Of a DNA stretch of 64,000 bases, positions 28,509 through 37,056 are shown one piece after another; the stretch's first letter is position 1, and each line of letters opens with the position of its first letter. The stretch is from an uncultured Acetobacteraceae bacterium (GTDB lineage: Bacteria > Pseudomonadota > Alphaproteobacteria > Acetobacterales > Acetobacteraceae). The stretch covers positions 33,765 through 97,764 of the forward strand of contig CALMVI010000048.1 of NCBI GenBank assembly GCA_937873095.1, written 5' to 3'. The notes under the pieces were generated by a model. That model worked only from the letters and a program-made list of their open reading frames with translations. It searched no databases and was not told where the DNA came from. The translations under genes were made by a program, and so were the position numbers.

Positions 28509-28975
28509 CCGGGCTTGCCGCCTATGGGGTGCACGCAGCCGGCACGTGGGCGACCGCCGACGAGATCGACAGCGTCGTGCTCGATTACGACCAGCGCCAT
28601 CGCCGGCGGCGGCGGCTGACGACCGCCGGCGGCCAGGACGTGCTGCTCGATCTGCCGCGCGCCCGGCGATTGCGCGACGATGACGGGTTGCAGACAGGTG
28701 CCGGCATCATCCGGGTCGTCGCGGCCGCCGAACAGGTGATGGACATTTTCGCGCCACCTGCGGCACTCATCCGCATTGCATGGCATCTGGGCAACCGGCA
28801 TCTGCCGGTGCAATTGCGCGAGGACAGCCTGCGCGTCCGGCACGATCATGTGATTGCGTCCATGATTGCAGGCCTGGGCGGCCACGTTCACGAGCTGCAC
28901 GCATCCTTCGATCCTGAAGAGGGCGCGTATGCCCAAGCAGGCCATGGCCACGAGCATGACCATGCCCACGGCTGA
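28505..28975 (+). CDS. ureE: Urease accessory nickel metallochaperone UreE
   Basis: 156-aa nickel chaperone delivering Ni to UreG/urease. N-terminal peptide-binding domain with [13 protein letters not shown] and [13 protein letters not shown]-terminal metal-binding domain with [16 protein letters not shown] and [11 protein letters not shown], and a short His-rich tail [11 protein letters not shown]. The start is a TTG at 28505 that overlaps the ureC stop (TTGA); no ATG lies in a position giving the full N-domain. The His tail suggests nickel storage as in Klebsiella. Confidence 0.93.
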
Positions 28976-29633
28976 GGCGCTGCTGCGGCTGCTCACCTGG
29001 CTCTCCCCGGCGTTTCCGACCGGCGCCTTCGCCTATTCGCACGGGCTTGAATGGGCCGTGGAAGCCGGCGACGTGACGTGCGAGGCATCGTTGCACGGGT
29101 GGTTGCGAGACATGTTGCATCATGGCAGCGCGCGCACGGACGCCATCCTCCTGCGGCACGCGTGGCGCGCGCCGGACGCGGCAGCCCTGGGGCAGGTCGC
29201 TGAACTCGCCGCGGGTTGCGCGCCGGGCCGTGAACGCCAGGCCGAGACGCTGGCGCAGGGGGCCGCGTTCTGTCTGGCTGCCGCTGCGTGGCCCGCGCCG
29301 GCGCTCGACGGCCTGCGCGCGCGCGCGGAAGGCCGCATCGCCTATCCCGTGGCAGTGGGCACGGTAGCCTCGGCGCAGCGTGTGCCGCAGGACGCTACCT
29401 GCCAAGCTTTCCTGCATGCCGTTGTCGCCAATCTCGTCTCCGCCGGCGTGCGGCTTGTGCCGCTGGGCCAAAGTGCCGGGCTGCGTATTCTGGCGGCACT
29501 CGAGCCCGATATGCTGCAGGTCGCGCGTGAAACACGTGTAGCCAGTCTGGAGGACATCGGCGGCACGTGCCTGCGTGCCGACATCGCCGCGATGCGGCAC
29601 GAAACCCAATATACCAGGCTGTTCCGGTCATGA
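28929..29633 (+). CDS. ureF: Urease accessory protein UreF
   Basis: 234-aa all-helical accessory protein that bridges UreD and UreG. Motifs: [21 protein letters not shown] near the N-terminus, [15 protein letters not shown] and the C-terminal [13 protein letters not shown] choose the ATG at 28929 because it has GAAGAGGG just upstream; this places the start inside the ureE 3' end (47-base overlap). A later ATG at 28944 is possible. Its stop overlaps the ureG start. Confidence 0.94.
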   Translation: MPKQAMATSMTMPTAEALLRLLTWLSPAFPTGAFAYSHGLEWAVEAGDVTCEASLHGWLRDMLHHGSARTDAILLRHAWRAPDAAALGQVAELAAGCAPGRERQAETLAQGAAFCLAAAAWPAPALDGLRARAEGRIAYPVAVGTVASAQRVPQDATCQAFLHAVVANLVSAGVRLVPLGQSAGLRILAALEPDMLQVARETRVASLEDIGGTCLRADIAAMRHETQYTRLFRS

Positions 29634-30271
29634 GCGTGCACTCCCGATCGCCCAACGGCCCGCTGCGTGTCGGCATCGGCGGGCCCGTCGGTTCCGGCAA
29701 GACGGCTTTGATGGATTCGCTGTGCCGGCATTTCCGCGCCACGCACCAGATCGCGGCCATCACCAACGACATCTACACCAAGGAGGATGCGGAATTTCTG
29801 ACGCGCGCCGGTTCGCTGCCGGAGGATCGCATCCTCGGGATCGAGACCGGGGGCTGCCCGCACACCGCCATCCGCGAAGATGCCAGCATCAATCTTGCTG
29901 GCATCGCACAGCTGAACCGCACATTCCCCGATCTTGACATGATCCTGATCGAAAGCGGCGGCGACAACCTGGCGGCAACGTTCAGCCCGGAACTTGCGGA
30001 CATCACCATCTACGTCATCGACGTGTCCGCCGGCGACAAGATCCCGCGTAAAGGCGGACCGGGAATCACGCGCAGCGACCTTCTGGTGATCAACAAGACG
30101 GATCTGGCGCCGATGGTCGGCGCCAGCCTGGACGTGATGGACCGGGACGCCAGGCGCATGCGTGGCGCGCGCCCCTTCGTGTTTGCCAGCATCCGCAGCG
30201 GCACGGGAACGGACGAGATCGCCGCATTCGTCAGCCATGCTGGCGGATTGAAGGACGATGGTCTCCGTTGA
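29630..30271 (+). CDS. ureG: Urease accessory GTPase UreG
   Basis: 213-aa SIMIBI-class GTPase powering nickel insertion into urease. P-loop [23 protein letters not shown], the Cys-Pro-His nickel motif in [29 protein letters not shown], and guanine-specificity NKTDLA. ATG at 29630 overlaps the ureF stop; the gene's own stop overlaps the allantoinase TTG start. Complete and standard. Confidence 0.98.
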   Translation: MSVHSRSPNGPLRVGIGGPVGSGKTALMDSLCRHFRATHQIAAITNDIYTKEDAEFLTRAGSLPEDRILGIETGGCPHTAIREDASINLAGIAQLNRTFPDLDMILIESGGDNLAATFSPELADITIYVIDVSAGDKIPRKGGPGITRSDLLVINKTDLAPMVGASLDVMDRDARRMRGARPFVFASIRSGTGTDEIAAFVSHAGGLKDDGLR

Positions 30272-31224
30272 CGAAGACAAGCGAAAGGGCGTTGCAAACA
30301 GAGCCCTGGGCGGACGGCGCCTATCCGCGCGACATGATCGGTTACGGGGCGGACACGCCGCATCCGCATTGGCCGGGTGGGGCGCGCATCGCGCTGCAGT
30401 TCGTGATCAACTACGAGGAGGGTGGCGAGAACAGCATCCTGCACGGTGACGCTGCGTCGGAGACCTTCCTGTCCGAGATCATCGGGGCTGCGCCTTACGA
30501 AGGGCGGCGCCACATGAGCATGGAGTCGCTGTACGAGTACGGCAGTCGCGCCGGCATCTGGCGTCTGCTGCGGCTTTTCAGGGAACGCGAGTGGCCGGTC
30601 ACGATCTTTGCCGTGGCGATGGCGCTGGAGCGCAACCCCGAAGCAGCGCGCGCCATGGTCGAAGCGGGCCACGAGATCGCGGGCCATGGCTGGCGGTGGA
30701 CCAATTACGACCTCGTCGATGAGGACACCGAACGCGCGCACCTGCACCGTGCCGTAGCCTCCATCGCCGCGCTGACGGGCCAGCGTCCGCTCGGCTGGTA
30801 TACGGGGCGCACCAGCGAGCGCACCCAGCGCCTGGTGGCGGAGGAGGGCGGCTTTCTCTACGACTCAGACAGCTATGCCGACGACCTGCCGTACTGGGTA
30901 GATGTTGGTCCGCACCGGCAACTTGTGGTTCCCTACACGCTGGATGCCAACGACATGCGTTTCGCGACGGCGCAGGGCTTTAACACCGCCGACCATTTCC
31001 ATGCCTATCTGCGCGACAGCTTCGACACACTGTACGCGGAAGGCGCATACGCGCCGAAGATGATGTCGGTTGGCCTGCACTGCAGACTTGCCGGGCGGCC
31101 GGGGCGGCTGCCTGGACTGGCGCGGTTCCTCGACCATGTAGCCCGGCACGACAAGGTTTGGGTCTGCCGCCGGGTGGACATCGCGCGCCACTGGCGGGCG
31201 GCGTTCGCGGAACCGCCCGGCTGA
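30268..31224 (+). CDS. puuE: Allantoinase, PuuE type (polysaccharide-deacetylase fold)
   Basis: 318-aa metal-independent allantoinase candidate that opens the hydantoin ring of allantoin to allantoate. Family-specific motifs: [20 protein letters not shown] at the start, [55 protein letters not shown] and [14 protein letters not shown]. The TTG start at 30268 overlaps the ureG stop (TTGA), placing it as the last gene of the ten-kilobase plus-strand operon. Allantoate would go to the M20 hydrolase in the same operon and the resulting urea to urease, which makes a coherent purine-nitrogen route. Confidence 0.9.
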   Translation: MTKTSERALQTEPWADGAYPRDMIGYGADTPHPHWPGGARIALQFVINYEEGGENSILHGDAASETFLSEIIGAAPYEGRRHMSMESLYEYGSRAGIWRLLRLFREREWPVTIFAVAMALERNPEAARAMVEAGHEIAGHGWRWTNYDLVDEDTERAHLHRAVASIAALTGQRPLGWYTGRTSERTQRLVAEEGGFLYDSDSYADDLPYWVDVGPHRQLVVPYTLDANDMRFATAQGFNTADHFHAYLRDSFDTLYAEGAYAPKMMSVGLHCRLAGRPGRLPGLARFLDHVARHDKVWVCRRVDIARHWRAAFAEPPG

Positions 31225-31257
31225 TTCCCTGATGGAACACGCGATCCGGAAGCGACA

Positions 31258-32708
31258 TTACCAGCTGCGCCGTGGACGGGGCGGTACGAATATCTCGCCT
31301 CGATCATGCGGCGCGTTACGCGGGTGCGGGTCTGGCGCGGCGTCTTTCTCGTTGGCGGTCCGAGCCATGCCGACGGCATTGAGCGTTGCGAACGCGACCG
31401 AACCGCAGGCCACCATGACGAGCACAGCGGTCATGCTTCCGCCGTGCCTGGCCAGGATCCAACTTCCGCCGGCCGCCACCAGAAGACGCACCAGGCTGCC
31501 CATGACGGGCCAGAACATCCGCCCGCGCCCTTGGCAGGCGAAATACAGCATCAAGCCAAGACCGACGGCACCGTAGCTCGGGGCCACCACTCGCAGGTAT
31601 CGGACACCTGCATCCAAGACTGCCGGGTCAGCGGTGAACAACCCGACCCACGTTTGCGGGAAGACGGCGGCAACGACGCCCACTCCCTCCGTCACCGCCG
31701 TCGCGAGCAGGGCGGCGACCCACGCCACCCGCCGCGCACGGTCGAATTGCGCCACGCCGATGCTGGCGCTGACCATCGGAAAGACGGCGCTGCCCAGACC
31801 GAACAGGGGCGGGATCAGCAGCCAGTCAAGCCGGGATGCGATGCCGTAGCCAGCCAGCGCCTCGACGCCGAACAGGCCGAATGCGGCCGTGACCAACAGG
31901 ATGGTCGTGTTCCCCATCAGCGAGCCCAAGGCGGACACCAAGCCCACGCCCAATATCGACTGGAACGTGGCCCAGCGGAGCGGCGACGCCCGCAACACGA
32001 GCGCTCCCCGGCCGCGGAGGAGATGCCAGAGCAGTACAGCCAGCGACACGGTCGCGTAGAGGCAGACAGCAAACCCGGCGCCGGCCACGCCCATGCGCGG
32101 GAATGGGCCGAGGCCGAAGATGAACGCCGGCGACAGCGGGATCAGCGCGGCCGCGCCCACCAGCGTGGTCAGCGCGGGGAGCGCGACCTCGCCGGCACCC
32201 CGCATCGCAGACGCGAGCAGATTGAGCGCCCAGATCGGAACCGATCCCGCGAAGATGCAGCCTGAATAGAGCAGCGCGGCCGCCAACGCCGGCCCTGTGC
32301 CGCCCATCGCGCGGTACAGGGCCGGGCCGCCGAGCAGCGCGCCGGCCGTGCAAAGCAACCCGAAGACGACGGCCAGAACGAGCGCGTACGTCACCAGCGC
32401 ATCCGCTTCCGCCTGCCGGCCAGAACCCACAGCGCGCGCCACCGCCGAAGAGACACCCCGCCGATGCCGCCGTTGCTGATCGCCATCATGAGCGACAGCC
32501 CCGGAAACACCAGGGCCACGCCGGCAAGCGCCTGCGTGCCGAGGAATCCCGTCCAATAGGTCTCTGCGACCCCAACCAGCGTCTGCGCCAGCAACACGCC
32601 GATCGTGGGCAGGCCGAGCCGCAGCAAGGTGGGCAGCACCGGCCCGTGCAGGATGAGGTGCCGCTTTCTATCCCACAGCGCCCCCGGCGCGGGGACCGGA
32701 CGCGTCAT
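31258..32708 (-). pseudogene. MATE-family multidrug/organic cation exporter, apparent frameshift
   Basis: Twelve-helix Na+ or H+ coupled exporter of the MATE family. The N-terminal part starts at the ATG at 32708 and reads LLRLGLPTIGVLLAQTLVGVAETYW, AGVALVFPGLSLMMAISNGGIGG, then leaves register. The rest (VSSAVARAVGSGRQAEAD onward through LLLPP-type helices to the end at 31258) lies in another frame. The break is at a run of four C on the plus strand (32456-32459); adding one base restores GGGVSSAVARA, the expected motif. Convergent with the puuE operon. Either a real lesion or a homopolymer sequencing error; it is the second such case in the window. Confidence 0.8.
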
Positions 32709-33095
32709 GATCGTCTGAGCCTGGCTTGCCGACAGCGGCAGGGGGACGCTTGGCCGAGGCAGCACCCCAGGGACGGATATCGGCGCTGAAACCGATCCTT
32801 CGCGACTGTCGTGAGTGCGCCCTATCGGTTTCGGCCCGCAATGGATCCCGACCCAGCGTCTCCGTCACCGGCCGCCATCTTTATCCAGTTGCCAGTCGGT
32901 AGGCCGCTGTCGGGGGCACCGAACACGAACGTCCCGGTGAAGTCCCCGGCGCCATGCCAGCCCCGTGTTGGTCGGCGAGCAAGTTCGTATACCCAGCGCC
33001 AGCCAGCCGCTGTCTGTTCCAATCGACGAGCAGCTTTCGCCACCTAGAATGATTCCGCTTTGAGCCCATGCGAGAGGAAGATGGGGCCTGATTTG
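32709..33095. other. Non-coding stretch without a recognised gene
   Basis: About 390 bases between the MATE gene start and the palindrome behind the HupE-like gene. One 73-codon minus-strand frame (32822-33043) encodes a peptide containing WHGAGDFTGTFVFGAPDSG, which I do not recognise; it lacks a clear ribosome site and may be a gene remnant. The interval probably also carries the MATE promoter. Confidence 0.4.
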
Positions 33096-33131
33096 GAGCA
33101 TTTTCGGTTCAACGTTGAACCGACCATGCTC
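33096..33131. repeat. Palindromic intergenic repeat, family 1 copy B
   Basis: A 36-bp inverted repeat with 16 of 18 arm positions pairing around AACGTT, ends GAGCAT and ATGCTC, core CGGTTCAAC/GTTGAACCG. It matches copy A at 3635-3671 in ends and core. Its last base is the first base of the HupE-like gene's stop codon on the plus-strand numbering, so the hairpin begins right at the gene end and may protect or terminate that transcript. Confidence 0.75.
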
Positions 33132-34285
33132 TAGAAAGGCATCAAATTGAGTCCCGCCGCCCTGTCCGTAAACCAGACCAGAGCCACGACTGCCACGGCG
33201 CCGGAAATGCCGGGCAGGATGCGCCGTGGATAGACGACAGTGTTCCGCAACAGGAAGCCGATCGGGAGGACGACCGAGGCGATGGATACCTGCGCCGCCT
33301 CCAGTCCCAAATTGAATGAGATCAGCGCCACTCCCAGCGCCATCGGCGGCAGCGACATCGGACCCAGCGCAGTGGCGAACCCCAGCCCGTGCACCAGCCC
33401 GAACGCAAATGCCAGCGGCCAGCGCCTGGCGGGCAGGAAATGGAACACGTTGTCCAAGGCGGTAGCCAGGATGGTCAGGGCGATCCCCGCCTCGCTCAGA
33501 CGCTCGGGGATCGATACGATGTGCAGCACCGACAGGGTCAGCGTCGTGCCGTGCGCGAGCGTGAAGGCACTGAGCACCTTGAGCGACTCGACGAACATGC
33601 CGCTGAAATCGGCGACCGGCAGCATTGCCGCCCCAGGTCCGAAGGAATCCAAGCGGCGGCGGAACATCGCAGGCACCAGCAGCATGGTCACAAACAGCAT
33701 GTGGTCGATGCCGGTGAGCAAATGATCGACACCGGTCAGGAAGAAGCTGCGTACTGTCTCGCGGTAGCCGGGTGCCACGTCGAACTGCACGTCCTGCAAC
33801 GTGGGCGACAAGGCCGCAGCATGCGGCACGCCGCCGACCGACAGAGTTAGCAGGCCGCGATGCAGAGGATCGAGGTCGAACAGCAGCGCGTAATGCACGC
33901 CGACGCGCGCCGGTGCGGAGGCGCATGCCGCCTGGAAACGCAACACCGCGTAGGTGCCGTCATTGAGCTGGTCGACAAGGTTACTGACGGCGCCGAACGT
34001 GCAGGGAACGCCATCGGCCGATAGAGCCAGCCGAGACAACGCGTAGGCGTCGATCGCCGCCGCATGCCGCCGCACTTCGCCCCAGGTGATGGCACCGTCA
34101 CCGTCCGTGTCGATCCCGACCGCATAGTCGAGATCGCGCAACGCGATCGACCACTGCACGACCAGTGCGCGGGCCTGCACGTCCACATGGAGATAGGACG
34201 AGCTGGCACTGTGCGCACTCGCCGGCATGCTGCCTGCGATGGCCAGGCACAGCATTGCGCAGACGGTAGAGCAGAATGCACGCAA
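33131..34285 (-). CDS. HupE/UreJ-type membrane protein (HupE/UreJ_2 family)
   Basis: 384-aa envelope protein. Signal peptide (MRAFCSTVCAMLCLAIAGSMPASAHS), a periplasmic beta-rich domain with an EF-hand-like loop DTDGDGAITWGE, then a membrane domain of about seven helices starting at GVDHLLTGIDHMLFVTMLL, with the His-Asp-His motif of the HupE/UreJ group, and further VFHFLPARRWPLAFAFGLVHGLGFA. HupE and UreJ proper are nickel permeases linked to hydrogenase and urease; this subgroup is less well characterised, so metal transport is inference. Last gene of a four-gene minus-strand unit, directly after the TPR gene. Confidence 0.85.
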   Translation of the reverse strand: MRAFCSTVCAMLCLAIAGSMPASAHSASSSYLHVDVQARALVVQWSIALRDLDYAVGIDTDGDGAITWGEVRRHAAAIDAYALSRLALSADGVPCTFGAVSNLVDQLNDGTYAVLRFQAACASAPARVGVHYALLFDLDPLHRGLLTLSVGGVPHAAALSPTLQDVQFDVAPGYRETVRSFFLTGVDHLLTGIDHMLFVTMLLVPAMFRRRLDSFGPGAAMLPVADFSGMFVESLKVLSAFTLAHGTTLTLSVLHIVSIPERLSEAGIALTILATALDNVFHFLPARRWPLAFAFGLVHGLGFATALGPMSLPPMALGVALISFNLGLEAAQVSIASVVLPIGFLLRNTVVYPRRILPGISGAVAVVALVWFTDRAAGLNLMPF

Positions 34286-35476
34286 CTAGCTGCCCCCGGC
34301 GGTAGACGCGCGCACACGGGCCGCCAAGGCGGCCAGGCGTACATCCTGCACCGTGTTGGCTTGCATCCACGCCAGTATCGGATCGGCCGCTGCAGGCTGA
34401 CCCGCTGCCAACGACGTTTCGAGCAGGATTCGTGCATCGGCCGGCTCACGCTGCACGGTCCAGTTGTCGCGCGCCAACGCAAGCGCGCGCGCCGGGCGGC
34501 GCTGCAGATACAACGCAAACCGCGCCTCTTCCCGCCGATGCACGGTGTCGCCGCGCAGCCGGCTCGCCTCGAAGCGTGCGGCTAGGTCCGCCACGTGGCC
34601 AGCCAGCGCAGCATGCCCGGTCGCCTGCTCGGCCAATGCCAGACGCAGCAGCAACGGGTCGACGCGCGTATAGCCGTCGAGCAAGGCGATCACCTCGCGC
34701 GGCCGGTCATGGTCCAGCAGCCAGTCCGACCAGGCGCCAAGGAGGTACGGGTCGCGCGCGTCCAGCGCCATCGCTCTGGCAAACCAGGTTTCGGCCGAGG
34801 GGTCGCCCAGTCGCTCCGCCGTCTCGGCGGCCAACGTCAATCCCCACATCGCCACCTGAGGCTCGCGCGTCGCCTCGGCCGCGTTCGCGTCCAGCGACAA
34901 TTCGACCGCGCGCAAGGCGAGCGGCGCGTGGCCGTTGAGCGACATCGCCGATGCCGTGCAGATATCGGGCGCCAGGCCAAGCACCGTGGTCGCGAACTGT
35001 CCGCAATCGTGCAAGGCAGCATGGTACTCGGCCTGCGCCTGGTGTATGGCGGCCCGGGTCAGCCAGGCTTGCGCGTCGTGCGGCCGTTGGCGCAGCACCT
35101 GGTCGAGTGCGGCCAAGGCGCCGGCAAAGTCGTGGTTGCTCTGCAGGATCACCGCCCGCAGCAGCGTCACTTCGGGCGGGGCGCCGGGAGTCGGCCAGGG
35201 CGCCAGCGCGGCCTGCGCGCGGCCGAGATACCTTGGATCGCCCAGTGCACGGGCGCGGCCCAGATCGCCCTGTGCCACGCTCAACGCCAAGGCGAGGTTG
35301 TGCGGGTCCGCGGCCAGCGCACGGTGACGTCCACGGTCGCTGGCATCCGGCAGATGTTCCAGGACGACGCTATCGGAGGCAGGCAGGAAAGGACTGGCCT
35401 GTGCGGGGGCACAGGCCAGGAGGAAGCAGGCAAGGCCACCTTTTTTGCAAAAAAGGTGCAAAAAACTCTTGGTCAA
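34286..35476 (-). CDS. Secreted TPR-like repeat protein
   Basis: About 396 aa. A short signal peptide (KKGGLACFLLACAPAQA) is followed by helical tandem repeats of TPR/SEL1 type through the whole chain (for example LLRAVILQSNHDFAGALAALD, DPYLLGAWSDWLLDHDRP, ALALARDNWTVQREP). No enzyme motif. It is likely a periplasmic scaffold for the unit. No in-frame ATG exists near the start; I use a TTG at 35476 that overlaps the DUF4331 stop (TTGA). The first dozen codons are made from a family-2 palindromic repeat (35438-35472), so the true start might be a later non-ATG codon. Stop is adjacent to the HupE-like start. Confidence 0.72.
   Translation of the reverse strand: MTKSFLHLFCKKGGLACFLLACAPAQASPFLPASDSVVLEHLPDASDRGRHRALAADPHNLALALSVAQGDLGRARALGDPRYLGRAQAALAPWPTPGAPPEVTLLRAVILQSNHDFAGALAALDQVLRQRPHDAQAWLTRAAIHQAQAEYHAALHDCGQFATTVLGLAPDICTASAMSLNGHAPLALRAVELSLDANAAEATREPQVAMWGLTLAAETAERLGDPSAETWFARAMALDARDPYLLGAWSDWLLDHDRPREVIALLDGYTRVDPLLLRLALAEQATGHAALAGHVADLAARFEASRLRGDTVHRREEARFALYLQRRPARALALARDNWTVQREPADARILLETSLAAGQPAAADPILAWMQANTVQDVRLAALAARVRASTAGGS
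35438..35472. repeat. A/T-rich palindromic repeat, family 2 copy B
   Basis: Perfect 22-bp palindrome at 35438-35459 (CACC, six T, GC, six A, GGTG) followed by CAAAAAACTCTTGG. Same design as the element at 13441-13476. Here it falls inside the 5' end of the TPR gene, and read on the minus strand it encodes Lys-Ser-Phe-Leu-His-Leu-Phe-Cys-Lys-Lys, forming the positive n-region of the predicted signal peptide. Confidence 0.7.
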
Positions 35477-36912
35477 TTCGGCTCGTGTGCCGGCTGCGGG
35501 GAGTCCGACAAAGGCGGCATCACGTAGGGGAATGCCTGCAGGTAATGCGTGTCGTCGGTGTAGGCGCCGTCGGTGAAATCCAGCCCGCCGGACGGCGCGT
35601 TGGATGCACCGCCGAACAATCCCAGAGTGTAGAGCCGGCCCATCGCCACACGCAGCGTGATGTCCACCACATCGTCGCCAGGTCGCCGGCCGTTCGGGTA
35701 ACCCGCATTGTCGCCGCCAATGACGCCGAGCCGGTTCTGCGCACCATAGGCGGTCGGCTTGATGCTCGTATTGAGGCGCATCTCCTCGGACGGCGTCACC
35801 ATGTTCGCCGGCTGGTTCAACCCCGGCACACCTGTCAGGAACACGGCCACCAGATCCTGGCGCGGGAACTGCGTCGGCGCCGGCGTGTTGAACAGCGCCT
35901 GAATCAGCGCAGGCACGGTCGGGTTCGTCACATACTTGGCAAATTGTGCGTCGTCGGCCGGCAGGGAAGCGTTGAACTTGTCCTTGTCCGGTAACCCGAT
36001 GACCAGTTCGTTGACCAGCGGATTTGCCAGGCGAGAGACCTGCTGATACGTGACCGCACCGCCAGCCCCCGTGACGCCGAGCGAGGACGTGGTCCATGCG
36101 CCGACCACGGGGTCGCCGACATTGGTCAGGCAGGCCGCAGGCAGTTCCCAAACCAGCGACGTCACGTTCTTGCCCGCCAGATCGTCCATGGCCGAGTTAT
36201 TATACTGCTCGCCCACAGGATTCGCGTAATTGACCAGATCGAACGTCTCGCCGAGGTTGACGACGAACGGGTCCTTGCGCTGGCCCACGAACACGCGACC
36301 GTGGCCGGTACAGCCCGGGATTTGCAGTGTGTAGGTGAAGCCGGCCGCGTACTCGGCGTAATTCGGTATCGACTTGTCGCCGATGTTGTCCGCCGGCTTG
36401 GCGAGCATGCTGTTGCCATTCATGTTGGTGAGCAGCGTCTCGGTGGCAGCACCCGAGCTGCTGTAAGTGACCAGGGACACTGTGTAGGTTTCAATCCTGT
36501 TCAGCGCCTTGTGGTTGCCGGTGCTGATCTGGCCGTCGTTGATCAGCGGGATAGCCACTTTGACGCCGCCCACGTCGAGCGAGAGACCTTTCGTCATGTC
36601 CTTGAAGCGAAAACGGAATGTGTAAGTCGGCTTGCCGGTGCCGTTCGAATCGACGTTCATGTCGTAGTAGCCGTTCGTCTCCATCTGATAAAAATTCGGT
36701 CCGCCGCCGGGATCCTGTAACGGAACATAATCTGCAATCATCGTTACAAAACTTCCGTGGCCTGGCTCGTAGCTGCGGAACAGGTAGAAGTCGGAGGCAT
36801 CGAGCCGAGGCATGCCTGCGATCATCGGCGCTTCACGATGGCTGGAGGCCATGGCAGGCAGGGTGGAAGCCGTCAGCGCAAGCGCCGACGCAGCAAGCAG
36901 GATGCGTTTCAT
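35473..36912 (-). CDS. DUF4331 family secreted protein
   Basis: 479-aa exported protein. Signal peptide MKRILLAASALALTASTLPAMA, mature start SSHREAPMIAGMPRLDASDFYLFRSYEPG, which is the hallmark DUF4331 beginning. Later conserved parts include NGYYDMNVDSNGTG, FVGQRKDPFVVNLGE and TEEMRLNTS-like region around PSEEMRLNTSIKPT. The family's biochemical role is unknown; members are periplasmic or surface proteins. ATG at 36912 has GGGAG upstream. It sits between a TonB receptor and a TPR protein in one co-oriented unit, so a role in binding or presenting a ligand or metal is possible. Confidence 0.88.
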   Translation of the reverse strand: MKRILLAASALALTASTLPAMASSHREAPMIAGMPRLDASDFYLFRSYEPGHGSFVTMIADYVPLQDPGGGPNFYQMETNGYYDMNVDSNGTGKPTYTFRFRFKDMTKGLSLDVGGVKVAIPLINDGQISTGNHKALNRIETYTVSLVTYSSSGAATETLLTNMNGNSMLAKPADNIGDKSIPNYAEYAAGFTYTLQIPGCTGHGRVFVGQRKDPFVVNLGETFDLVNYANPVGEQYNNSAMDDLAGKNVTSLVWELPAACLTNVGDPVVGAWTTSSLGVTGAGGAVTYQQVSRLANPLVNELVIGLPDKDKFNASLPADDAQFAKYVTNPTVPALIQALFNTPAPTQFPRQDLVAVFLTGVPGLNQPANMVTPSEEMRLNTSIKPTAYGAQNRLGVIGGDNAGYPNGRRPGDDVVDITLRVAMGRLYTLGLFGGASNAPSGGLDFTDGAYTDDTHYLQAFPYVMPPLSDSPQPAHEPN

Positions 36913-37056
36913 CGAAATCTCCCAGCGGGGCAGCGTGCGCATCGAACGATGGCCGCGCTGTCATCCAACCCCAATCGGAGGGGCGGGCCCGTTTGGATGC
37001 AGATTTCTTAATCTTTCGACGAAGCAATGTTCACGATTATGTGATTGGCTTTGCGT

